DNA of 64,000 nucleotides, taken from NCBI GenBank assembly GCA_049999765.1, contig JBNGIQ010009146.1, positions 1 through 64,000 on the forward strand. The letters are read 5' to 3'. The notes beneath the pieces are model-generated. The model worked only from the letters and a program-made list of their open reading frames with translations. It was not told the origin of the DNA and did not search any database. The position numbers and the translations under genes are program-made. The stretch comes from Phaeoceros laevis. Taxonomy: Eukaryota > Anthocerotophyta > Anthocerotopsida > Notothyladales. How positions within the stretch are numbered: position 1 is the stretch's first letter; each line of letters begins with the position of its first letter. Below are positions 40,500 to 51,432 of this stretch, in pieces.

Positions 40500-41539
40500 C
40501 TGCCTGCCTGCTTGCCTGCTCAGATATTAGAGACTGCGTTGATTGGGGTTATGCTGAGGTAGCTGTGAGCTTGAAGTTGGATGTTGTCTCATTTAGCATC
40601 CAGTTGGATGTTGTCACATGTTTGGGTCTCATTTAGCAAACAAGTTTGCATTTTTGGAGCCGCACTAGATGATGCGGGCTTATATACCCCAGCCGTGGGT
40701 GGCGGTTATACGGCTCCTCCTGCTAAACAAGGTAATGTATGCTCACAGTTCTGGTGGATTGGTTTTTCATAAATTCAAATGAGTTGGTTTTTATTTCCAT
40801 TCATGAAGTACTTTAGCTAAGCCTTTTTTGCTGTATGTACGCAATAGACTCCTCAATCGCTGCTCACAGCCCATACAGCAAGGTTCTCACATATTTTGAT
40901 GGCCAGTGCACGCATCCAACTGCCATCGTCCACAAGAGTCTCGCCCACCAAGCCTAGTACGCATTTTTCTGCAACCAGCATGTCATGAGTAAAAGTCAGA
41001 CATGTTCCAATCTGCCTACATTTTGTATGCAAAAGTATCAATATGCAACGCAATGCACAGAATGAGGGTTGGAGCTCCCCTTCGCTGCAGATTAGGCTGG
41101 TTTCATAACGAAGCTCTAGGAGCAAAACACGCCTGCAGGTTGGATACGTAACTAGCTGAGTGATGAATTTACTTCTAGTAACTTCTAGATTTTACCGCTA
41201 GTAACTTCTAAAATTTACCACTAGTAACTTCTAAAATTTAGTAGCTAGTAACTAGGAAACAACATAACTAGTTGAAAAACCCATAGCTAGTTTGAAAACT
41301 CATAACTAGCTTCTTATTGACTAACTTACTATTTCTAACCACTATTAGAATGGCACCCCATCTGAGTACTTTTATCTCCCTACGCTCCGTGTACTCGGCC
41401 GGCTTTGGCGGTAGGTCATGGGATCTGACCTATATAGCGCCCCTCCTGCTAGTGCAACTCTCATTCCTCACCTTGCCTCCACCGTGCTTCCATTTCTTTG
41501 CTCATGGCACCATCAAGGCCTGTTCCGTCTTCCGGTAGT
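40500..41539. other. No gene recognised; CTAGTAACTT short repeats
   Basis: Short frames only. From 41153 to 41320 the words ACTTCTA(A/G)AATTTACC and (C/A)TAGTAACT or AACTAG recur about a dozen times. Confidence 0.5.
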
Positions 41540-41939
41540 NNNNNNNNNNNNNNNNNNNNNNNNNNNNNNNNNNNNNNNNNNNNNNNNNNNNNNNNNNNNN
41601 NNNNNNNNNNNNNNNNNNNNNNNNNNNNNNNNNNNNNNNNNNNNNNNNNNNNNNNNNNNNNNNNNNNNNNNNNNNNNNNNNNNNNNNNNNNNNNNNNNNN
41701 NNNNNNNNNNNNNNNNNNNNNNNNNNNNNNNNNNNNNNNNNNNNNNNNNNNNNNNNNNNNNNNNNNNNNNNNNNNNNNNNNNNNNNNNNNNNNNNNNNNN
41801 NNNNNNNNNNNNNNNNNNNNNNNNNNNNNNNNNNNNNNNNNNNNNNNNNNNNNNNNNNNNNNNNNNNNNNNNNNNNNNNNNNNNNNNNNNNNNNNNNNNN
41901 NNNNNNNNNNNNNNNNNNNNNNNNNNNNNNNNNNNNNNN
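41540..41939. other. Assembly gap, 400 N
   Basis: Run of N. Frames spanning it are artefacts. Confidence 0.99.
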
Positions 41940-42436
41940 TTGTAATTGGTTGTAATATCGTCTCATTGTAATATTGTTGTAATATCGTCTCATTGTAAAA
42001 TGGTTGTAAGCGTGCGGGCATCCTAGGGTTTCTTGTCATTGTAATTTGGTTATAAAGATGTTTTATTTTTATATTTTACTTTTTATCCTGACATTATAAT
42101 TTGGTTGTAAAGATGTTTTACTTTTATATTTTACTTTTATCTTTCACCTTTACCTTTTACCTTGTACCTTTTGACTTTTAACTTTCCGGCCAATTATTTA
42201 CTTTTCCGGCCATGTATATTACTTTCCGGCCAGGTAGGGGGCTTTCCGGCAATGTTGTTTACAGCGGAGTTACTGCGTGCTTAACAGCGGATTTACTGCG
42301 TTCGGCTTTACAACGAAAATACTAGAGTCAAATACGACACACGTTACTCCTCCATTGTAAAGATGGATCTCGTGGTAATATCGAAGAATAGCGGTGTAAT
42401 TCGGCTTAATTGTAAAACGGCTTAATTCTTGTTGTG
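41940..42436. mobile_element. Right end of a CACTA-like element
   Basis: The sequence ends ATTCTTGTTGTG at 42425-42436, the inverse of CACAACAAGAAT, matching the right terminal repeat of the 12074-14628 element over 11 of 12 bases. Inside lie repeated TTGTAATATCGTCTCA, TTTATATTTTACTTTT, TTTACCTTTTACC and ACTTTTCCGGCCA words, like subterminal repeats. The TTTTACC array is the inverse of the GGTAAAAGG array at 12325-12420. The left end is not seen and may lie in or before the gap. Confidence 0.6.
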
Positions 42437-43142
42437 TTATAAGTAGCTGCAAGTATTTTCACTAGCTTACACGAGGTAAAAGGTACGTAGTAACAGGAGT
42501 CGACGGCTATTCACTATACTTTATGTGGACATGGCGGGCGGGGCGTCAAGGCAGTCTTTAATGCATGGAGGCGTTGCGGACTGGAAGTGGAGACGGCAAC
42601 AGCAGATGGTGGCAGGCGCGCCCTAACGGGAACTCACGCATAAGCTCTTAGGGCGGGCCAGCTTGAAGACCCTCAGTTTTTGCAATTCTTTGGTAGCAGC
42701 TGCTCCAGCAGCGACACACACATTGGAACTCTTGCATTTCTCAATTCTACGCCAGCAGGATGCTGAGCTTGAGTGCAGATCTTTGCTTGAGCCTTGAATG
42801 TGTGACTGAGAAGAATTAGCTAGCTCCTAACCTGTCGCATACAGGTTGGCATCTCACGCAATTGCCGGCAGCTCACTGCATCACATTTGCAGCTCGAGTG
42901 CTGAAATCTCAAATGCAAAAACTGAGCATGTTGCTCACAATTGGCAGCATGCACACTGGGAGCTCTGGGTAGCACCAGTGAGGGGAAACACATCTGGGCA
43001 GTCGGATAGGGATTGCTGAAGATTGTGTTGACAGCCGCTTGAGGATGCTGGTTGGCGTAGGCTAAGCCGGTACCATTCGGAAGGTGGTTGTGGTCAGTAT
43101 GAATGCTGATGCCAGCTTGTGTAGCGCAGGTGGCTTGGCATC
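42437..43142. other. Leader of orphan gag; no gene recognised
   Basis: Non-coding, with no LTR pair or primer site identified. Probably the 5' untranslated part of the gag-bearing element. Confidence 0.35.
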
Positions 43143-44777
43143 ATGTCTGCCAGCTCGGGATCAGAAGATTTTGCCCTGAAGACTCGGGATTTTGCGAACG
43201 TGCGAAGCTTTCATTCCAGGCGCCGACGGGCGCAGCAGCAGCATCTGTCACACGGGGGTTCACTCACCTCTACTGCTGAAGGCAGTGAGCACAGCAGTGG
43301 AGGACGCTCAAGGAGCACAAGCCCTAAGCCAGGTGATGACCAGCAGGAGGCACAGGGTAGATTTACGTCGTGGGTTGAAGGACTGAGGACGCCAGGTCTG
43401 GAGGCACCTGTTGGTGACGGCACAGACGGCAACGAGGCCACCTATGCAGCGCATCGCTATCCACCATCGGAGCTAAGTTTGGGTTTGGCCAGGTGCCTAG
43501 GGACGGAGGCTGCCGTCATGGAGCACAAGCATGGGTTGTCGGGAAAGGCCGAGAAATACTTGGGAGAGCCTGGCACGGTGTCACTAAGAGAATTTCGCAT
43601 CCATTATCGGTCGGTGGTGGCAGAATTGAGACTCAAGTAGGCTGACATTTTCACGCCCAGGTATGCTTTTGAGCACATGGGCATTTTTCTGACTGGAGAG
43701 GCTGCCATTCTCCATGATCAACACTTCGATGCTCTAACAGCAGTGCAAGTGCGTCCTAACCCTGCTTATTTGCAAGCTATCAATGACGCCTATGATCAGG
43801 CTTTGACGGAGGCAAAGGAAGCATGGGTGGCATCGGAGGAGCAGCCAGCACCACCCACAAGGGTTGATCTGCCACCTGAACAGTTGTTGGAGGCTGTGCA
43901 GGGCATACAGCATACCATTGAAGTGCCAGCAGAAGAGGATCCTGTGAAGGCCTTTTTGGCTATCTTGGAGAAGGAATTTCCAGAAAAGAATGGCGACAAG
44001 ATCTTGGAAATGGCCAACTTTAAGAGGAAAAAGGGTGAAACCCTTAAGATGATGTATCGTCGGTTAGATGACCTCATGCAGGCCACTGGGTCTACTGATC
44101 AGACAGCAGCAGGCCTGAAGTACTTGCAGGCGCTAGAGAGTGATCCTTTTGTGCATTTTCAAGTCTTGACGAAGGTGTTCTTTCTGCATCAGGACAAGTA
44201 TACCTTGAGAAATGTTTACGATGTGGCTGAGAGCTTGGATGTATGTAATGTGCACTACAGGGCTGCAGCAGGAGGAGCCGTGACTAAGCACCACAAGAGG
44301 TTGTCGGAAGCTCAAAACCTGATGGTCACGGGCAGCACAAATGCTGGTAAGGCAGTAGCTACACCAACATTAAAACAGATCAAGGCTGCTAATTCAGCAG
44401 CTGTAGCTAGTGCTTGTAATTACTGTGCATCCACTGAGCACATTTCAAAGGACTGCAAAGTGGACAAGGATGGACTAACCTGTACGCATTGTGGGAGAGG
44501 CGGCCACATTGAAGCAATGTGTTACACAAAGTACCCCGAGAAGAATCCTTGGAAGAATGGCAAGAAAGCTGAAGTGGCAACAGCCACGGTGACCAAGGCT
44601 GCGACTAATCAAGTCAAGGTGGCCCCAGGTGAGGGTAAATCTAAGCATGCTAAGCAAAGGCAAAAGCTAACTGCTGTGACTGCAGAGTTGCAAAAGTTGC
44701 AACAGGCAGCCACGCAGCAGCAAGCCTCGACCGAGGCTCAAAAGTTGTCAACTCTTATGGCGGATTTTGAGCTTTGA
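43143..44777 (+). pseudogene. Orphan gypsy Gag with a single in-frame stop
   Basis: One frame runs 545 codons from ATG 43143 to TGA 44775-44777, broken only by TAG at 43638-43640. Order: Ser-rich N-terminus, a capsid-like region (VKAFLAILEKEFPEKNGDKI, ANFKRKKGETLKMMYRRLDD), two zinc knuckles CNYCASTEHISKDC and CTHCGRGGHIEAMC (both CX2CX4HX4C and complete), a Lys-rich spacer, and a coiled coil KLTAVTAELQKLQQAATQQQ ending in an acidic tail. Homologous to Gag of the methyltransferase gypsy at 28-29.5 kb. No protease or RT follows. It could be a truncated element or a non-autonomous one. Confidence 0.82.
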
Positions 44778-46471
44778 AAGCCCGGATGCCTGCAGCTGCA
44801 GCCATGTCGGTACAACTCTTCTCAATCAGATTGTACGTTCTATTAGCTCCTCGGCTAGTTGACCTCAGCCTCCACGCAACATAGCCCATTCTATGTCAGC
44901 ATGGCGTGAGGGGCTTCCGAAGGCCCATTTCAGGCTGCAAGTGGGAATTAACCCCAGAACACCACCGACCCGATGGTCCCCGAAGGTTGCATGCGCGCGC
45001 CCAAGCCACCACCTCCGCCAGGCTCCTATCCACACACACCGTCTCAACTTGCATGCCCCGGCGCGCCACCAGCCTCGCGACCCAAACTGTTCACAAACTC
45101 GCATACATTTCACTTCCGATTCAGGCCTTACATATGCCGCTGCCGAGCCTGCCACGTGGACTGGCATTCAGCCGCGGAACCAGGCCTATCCGGGCGGCCG
45201 GGATCAATAGGAAGAATGCCCTAACGGCCAAACCGAAGGTAAAGAAACTGCCTACCGTGGCCCAGAGTTTACCAACCTAAGGTCGCCTTGCTAACAGGCC
45301 TAACCAAACAAGTCTCTTAACAACAGATCCTACTCAGGCCAGCAGCCGTTAACACGGAATGCTGTCACCACGCTACACAGAGCCATTGCATAACGTTAGG
45401 GCGTGGCTGGGAGATGGTTAGCTCTTCGGAGTGCACCGCAAATAGGTGCCGGGTCACACGTGTGCATGTAATTCGACTCGATATATATATATCTATCTAT
45501 CCAGCACCCCTTACATTTTTTTATCGTGATGCGCGTTCCCTGAACCGTCATCATGCGAAACCACCCTTACGGAAAAGGACCACGTTGCTGGCAGAACCGA
45601 ATGTGGACCAGCTTTACGCCTTCTCCTCAGCTGCAGGGTTTTCGCCACATCCGGCGGCTTTATTACACTGTTTGCCGGCGTACGCCGAGCCCTGGTCAGT
45701 ACCGACCTAACACACGCCCTTAGTGTGGATCTAGCCTGAAATCACCTCGATGTTATGCAAATTAGGCCGAGACGGATACGCTGCTCACGCACAAGGTCGC
45801 ACCCTGTGGAGGTGCCGGGTGGAGGTTCTGAAAGATGTTCAGGCTGTAGTGAGCTTCTCTGCTGCGATTTGATGGAAGTACGGCACATCTTTTTGGTTTG
45901 AAGGATTTGGAGGTAGCAACGTGAGCTTTTGGTAGCTATCGGCCTAGCTAGAGCAACATCCTTCTAACGAAGATTCGTATTCACGTTGCAAACCCCGAGG
46001 TTCAAAGGGTTCATGCCCTCCTTCATTGCCAACTATTGCTCATGCAACTTCCTGCAAGGCCATATGAATCAGCAGAAATGATGTTAGTGAAAGAAAGCTC
46101 ACCATGCTCCAATCTTTTCCTGTAGTCTGTAGGTAATACCGTATTCGAGGGAACTTCACGTTCATGATAATTCTTCTGAAGGGTGTGCACAGACTTGTAA
46201 GGACAACCAACCACCCTCCACAAAGGGCGAGTCTCAAACGGGGCTCAAGAACTTTCAACCCCACAAAAGACCTCGCGAAGTTGATGCTGAAGTACGGCAC
46301 CATTGCACGATCTAAGGGAACTGGTTACTATAGAAGCCTAGGAGTCTGTGCACTAAACAAGTATATACGAATGACAAGACAAACAAAATATTAAGACACT
46401 TCAGCAGACGACAGATTGGTTACCCACTTGATGCAGCCCTCCATAGACCATGTTAATTGAAACTGGCATGG
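44778..46471. other. Intergenic, no gene recognised
   Basis: C-rich frames at 44.9-45.3 kb lack signatures. A short (AT)n/(CTAT)n run lies at 45481-45500. From about 46000 to 46471 the minus strand is downstream of the phosphatase-like stop codon and could be its 3' untranslated region. Confidence 0.4.
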
Positions 46472-48023
46472 TCAATATTTCTGAAACAATGGAGGAACCA
46501 GCCAATCCAGGGACTCCATCTTCCTCAGTTCACGTGCCAAGCCATCCTTGAGCGTCTCGGTCTCTGGCACAAACACGAGCATCACTTGTAAGCAGTATAA
46601 AAAACCTGGCCAGAGACTTGTTTTATCTCGAGGTGCAAAGACACGCAAATTCTGAATGGGTGCAGAGCCTCGCTACACAGTGACATGCTTTGTTCAAAAA
46701 AGCATACCTCGAAGGGTGCTTCTAACTTGCAAAAGAAACTCTACCAGACCCCTACATGAATCTCTGACATCCTCCAGAACTAGCCGTAGCAGCTCCTGAT
46801 GTTAATAGCACAATCAAAACAGATGATTAGCTTTTCACTGAATGCAACACAGTAATCACAAACCCATTCACGATTTGAAAGGACCACGTGACCTAGAGAA
46901 GCAACCGCATGGGTAACCCCTCACCGCCTCCTCAGAACCCCCCATATTCTCATACAAAGGATCGTCAATGTCAAATATCTGCCGAAATGTCAAAAAACTC
47001 GGTCAACATCCATGAATAACCGCAAGAAAGTTTTGAAGAGGTGAAGGCAGTACCATTCTTGTTCTACAAAACTCCCCTAGCCTACGAACTTTGTAAGAAC
47101 ATCGGTTTTGCTTGTTGATCATCTCATACACAGTCACTTCTTTCATCAAGTCGGAAGCGTTAAACTGCACAGTTGGATAAATCAGAATGCACAGTGGAAT
47201 TTGGAACAAAAGGTTGAGGCTGTCACTACTTACCTCTAACGAGACCAAGAGACAAGCACAACTGAGGGCCTGTCAGTTCGGCATCAGAAAATTGGTGGCA
47301 GGAGTGAAAGCCACGTACCTTGTCCATCACAATCACTAGATCGGACTCCGCCATATCTCGTGGGCAACTAAAAACCTGCGCTCTACGGCTTTCCAATAAC
47401 TCAAGACCGGACTCTCTCGCAACTTGGGCTGCTCTTCCATCCGGAGGCTCCCCTGCATTGTAGTCCTTGGTTGCCTGCAAAATAAACTGCGAGTCTCACA
47501 CAGGACTGAACGAAGCAGTAGCCAAGCCTCCACGAGGAACCAAGACAACAGCGAAACCTATTGACCTTCGAGAGACATTCCACCGAGTTTGCTAGTGCGT
47601 GTTCTTCTATTAGAAGGGTGAAAAGAGCTTCGGCATAGACCGAGCGACACACGTTGCCCTCGCTTACAAACAAAACGCGAGTCTTCTGACTTGAAATTCC
47701 CTGCGTCAGGAATACCGCCGCGGTCCAATGTCCGAAATAGCGCTGAAGATGTACTCAAATACTTCGAGAAGAGACATCAACAAAATAGATGGTCTGATTA
47801 CCTCTGCTGGTAGGTACACCGGCGATATCCTGAAGACAGGAGTCACGCAATTGCTGCTAACATCGATTCTGGTAGCCGATGCCTCGTCGCCGAGACACGG
47901 ATGCCCTGCATTGCTACAAGCGTGCAGCTGCCAGCAGCTGCCCTTCCGGTGGCTCTCCAGAGTCCCAAGCGAGGGATTCCGCGGCGTTGGCCAGAAGCTG
48001 GAAAGACAGAATGCCAGCGCCAT
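46472..48023 (-). CDS. Low-molecular-weight protein tyrosine phosphatase-like protein, plastid-type
   Basis: Seven coding exons on the minus strand with GT-AG junctions: 48023-47802, 47685-47566, 47474-47319, 47164-47054, 46978-46925, 46795-46708, 46584-46472 (stop 46474-46472). About 287 residues. A 74-residue Ser/Arg/Cys-containing leader suggests a plastid transit peptide. The P-loop is RVLFVSEGNVCRSVYAEALF, where the nucleophile Cys of the canonical CLGNICRS is Ser. Later blocks: YNAGEPPDGRAAQVARESGL, SDLVIVMDK and IFDIDDPLYENMGGSEEA (the general-acid DP loop is recognisable). LMW-PTPs dephosphorylate tyrosine; without the Cys, activity is doubtful. I recall the VSEGNVCRS form in other plant proteins. 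Optional exon 47269-47234 is discussed under findings. Divergent from the ORP gene. Confidence 0.85.
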
Positions 48024-48199
48024 AATTTCACAAGCTACGGTGTGAATCGGGACCTTGTAATAAAGCGAAGATCCTACCACGTCAAGTTACGTGCGCAATT
48101 TACTGTACCACACACTAACTCCGCCTGCGAGTCTCTAGTGCCTCAATCTGCTGTCTGCATGTCTACTTGCGACAGTCTGCAGCGATTGCCGCAGCCAAC
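48024..48199. promoter_or_regulatory. Shared divergent promoter region
   Basis: Only 176 bp separate the two opposed start codons, so both 5' untranslated regions and core promoters must overlap or be very short. No TATA box is evident. GTGCGCAATTTACTG and GGACCTTGTAATAAAGCG words occur, but I cannot assign them to factors. Confidence 0.6.
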
Positions 48200-51081
48200 A
48201 TGAGCACGGCGGGACGACAGCAAGGCGGAGGCTTCTTCGCCGCGCTTTCGTCAAGTATTTCCAGCTTTGGCAACGCTGTTCACAAAGGAGTAAACAGGTC
48301 TGGCCGATGTCGCATATCAAGACTGCTCGGATCTGCAACGTTGCTTGTACCTTAGACTCCTTGCGGCACGAATCTCCTCTGTGTTTCTCGGACTCAGTTG
48401 ATTGCCATTTTCAGCCTGCTTGGGTATGAAGGACTTGAAGTCATTAATCCGGAAGGAGGCCAAGATGACGCAGAAGAGGAGGCGGCGAAAGGGAGGTTCA
48501 GGGTTGAGGTTGGTTGTCACATTTTCATCTCTAGCTCTTCATGGTTAATGATGTCCGCGATAAGCCACGCTGCCCGGAGCCACGCGTCTTCACTTTACAA
48601 AGTCTGGGCAACTGAGTAGATTCTGTCGCAAGCACTTGGACTTGGATGCAAGATTCACAACGTTGTCTGCCTTCGAAGGAACGGTCTGTTCTGCTTGCCG
48701 TGACCTGGTTGAACTTTTGAGGAATGACATGCGGCACAGTAAAGAGATCCTGGCTCAAAACTAGATCAAACCCACTATCCAATCATCCTCTGGGACTGAA
48801 GGTTTTAGGAATTTTTAGTGTCCACGCGCCATTGTTCATTTGGTTCGAGAATCGTGCATCTGTAGACGAGGTGAGAATCAGAAGAAGAAATAGTAATGGT
48901 TTTCACTATCTCGACCTGTCTGTTGACTGATTGCTCGTGCATATTTCTGGCTGGAGTACAGCATGCATGCTGACTGGATTGTGCTTCTTGTCGCCAAATG
49001 TCCTGTAGGAACGAGAGGGCTATTGGAAGATGATGCACAAGTACATCGGCTCTGATGTAACTTCTATGGTGACACTCCCTGTTTTAATATTTGAGCCGAT
49101 GACAATGCTCCAAAAGATGGCCGAGGTACGTAAGCTGATTGTTGTCGAGTCCCATGTTTTGGACTTCAACCTCCTGAGTCCTTCGCTGTGTAAAATGCAT
49201 TATCTCTATGCCATTCATTGGGATGATCTGCTGGCGCTGTAATTACAGTTAATGGAGTACTCGGAGCTCTTAAACAAAGCCAACGAGTGTGAGGATCCTC
49301 ACATGAGGCTAGTGTACGCTGGTGAGGCTCCATGGTCTATCTTCCTTGATGTCCACCATTGTGTTCCTGGCCCAGTCACATATAGATGGTGTCCCAAGTA
49401 CGTTATTGATTCTTGTATGCAGCAAGCTGGGCAGTTTCCGTCTACTCAGCTTATCAAAGAACTTGGAAACCATTCAACCCCATTTTGGGTGAAACGTATG
49501 AGATGGTAAATCACAACGGTCTCACTTTCATCTCAGAGCAGGTATGTTTGGCAGTCCACGATGCTCTGATTGGATCTTTTTAGTGCCCTGCACGATATTG
49601 CACAGAATTTGTATCCTGGCTAGTTTGAGGCTCCTGTCATAGATTTTGCTGTGAAGTTTTCCTTGCTGTACTGGTTGGAAGCAGGTCAGTCATCATCCTC
49701 CAATGAGCTCTGCTCATGCAGAAAACTCTCACTTCTCTTATGACGTCACATCAAAATTGAAAACCAAATTTCTGGGCAACTCACTGGACATTTATCCTCT
49801 TGGAAGGTAAGTTTCCGAGAACAGTTTTCCAAACAAAACTTACACCGGAATCAATCTTTCAGCCGTATCATTTTTCAAGTTCCTTTCGCATTGTCTGATT
49901 TAGGACAAGGGTTGTGCTGAAGAGGTCCGGTGAGGTGTTAGACTTGGTGCCACCGCCCTCCAAGGTCAACAATCTGATATTTGGGCGCACTTGGGTCGAC
50001 TCCCCTGGTGATATGATTCTGACGAATGTCACAACAGGAGACAAAGTTGTGTTGTATTTTCAGCCGTGTGGGTGGTTTGGGTAACTTCTTTTACTCTCTT
50101 CCTTTCTGTAAACATAGCACTAGGTTCTACGAGTAAAGTCTGCATGTGCTGCATAAACCAGAGAAAGTTTTTTGTCTCCTAAGGGTTCTCACAGCATCTC
50201 TTTCCTGCTGCTGCAAGCTAGGTCTATGGTCCACTTCGGCCGTAATGCTCTGCTGCGAGGGGTTGAATGTGATCATCTGTTTGCAGTTTATGTTGGCTGA
50301 GATTACTTATGGTTATTATTGTAGTGCTGGACGCTATGAAGTTGATGGCTATGTCTACAACAAGAAGGAAGAGCCTCAGATTCTTCTTACTGGAAAGTGG
50401 AATTCTTCACTGTCTTACCAACCCTGCGATATGGAGGGGGAGCCCATCCCTGAAACTGAGCTGAAAGAGGTTTGGTTAATGGCCTTGTGTCCTTGCCACT
50501 ACAGCCTTAGGGATCGTTTTCTTTGACATTCAACAGGCTCTTCTGACCCTTGTTTTCTGTCGCCTGCCAACTAGATTTGGAAGGTTGCACCAACGCCACC
50601 ACATGATAAATTTGACTTCACCTATTTTGCCCATAAAATAAATAGTTTTGAGACCGCGCCAGCAGGGCTGCTTTCTTCCGATTCACGGCTTAGACCAGAT
50701 CGTCTTTCTCTGGAAAAGGGCAATCTCCATGAAGCGAGCTCAGAGAAGTCTAGGTCAGTACCATCACATGCCCTCTGAGCTAGTCACAAATTTGTTGGGC
50801 TGTGTATTCAAGGTGCTTCTTTTTGCAGGTTGGAAGAACAACAAAGAGCAGAGAAACGACTCAGAGAACAAAACCATGAGCAGTTCAACCCACGATGGTT
50901 TAGGATGAGCGGGGAAGTGGCTGCCACTCCTTGGGGTGAACTTGAAGTGTACGAGTACACTCAGAATTATCCTAAACACCGGGCAAGCTTGGAGAAGGTG
51001 AGTGAAAGCAGTGATAGCGTGAACTCAGATGTTAAATTTAACCCGTGGCAATTCAGTCCAGTACACGCCATGGACACCTAA
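48200..51081 (+). CDS. Oxysterol-binding protein-related protein, ORP3 type
   Basis: Ten exons: 48200-48297, 48415-48508, 49009-49125, 49249-49321, 49423-49541, 49685-49806, 49904-50080, 50325-50469, 50575-50753, 50829-51081. All junctions are GT-AG and the phases agree, giving 458 residues, the usual size of plant ORP3 proteins (about 457). The ORD lipid-transfer domain fills most of it: [40 protein letters not shown], the family signature EQVSHHPP at about 166-173, and [10 protein letters not shown]. The C-terminus is a charged helix [15 protein letters not shown] and NPWQF. No PH domain, as in plant ORP3. Such proteins carry sterols or PI4P between ER and other membranes. Start chosen at [20 protein letters not shown], which matches family N-termini. 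Confidence 0.95.
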
Positions 51082-51432
51082 GTTCCTTTCAGGAGAAATG
51101 CTCGTAGCCATATATACTTTATTGCGCACTGAACAGATGCGAGTCGGAACAGAATTGTGGAAATTGATGATGACTAATGATCTTTATTTTGAGGATTTCT
51201 CTCATTGTACCACGACATGCTGCTGGAAGCTTGCGATGCACAAATGTTTTCTACATCTCTACGGAGCCTGGGTGCAAAGACATGACGAATTAATTTGAAG
51301 AGTAATAGGGCTCGTTCCTATCCACGACCGACTTAGTATTTATGGACATTTCGGGAAATCGAACATAATTCTCCATCTGAGTGACTAGTTGAGGTAACAC
51401 AACCCAGTTGGCAAAGATCGCGCAAGGTAGGT
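51082..51432. other. Convergent intergenic spacer
   Basis: About 350 bp between the ORP stop and the IDH stop, which must hold both 3' untranslated regions. No other feature seen. Confidence 0.7.

Noticed and set aside
41418-42039. ORFs of 157-192 codons
   Set aside because: Almost entirely runs of N in the assembly gap.
47706-48080. ATG at 48080 as start of the phosphatase-like gene
   Set aside because: The ATG at 48023 gives a more transit-peptide-like leader; the longer form would leave only about 120 bp to the ORP start. Not excluded.
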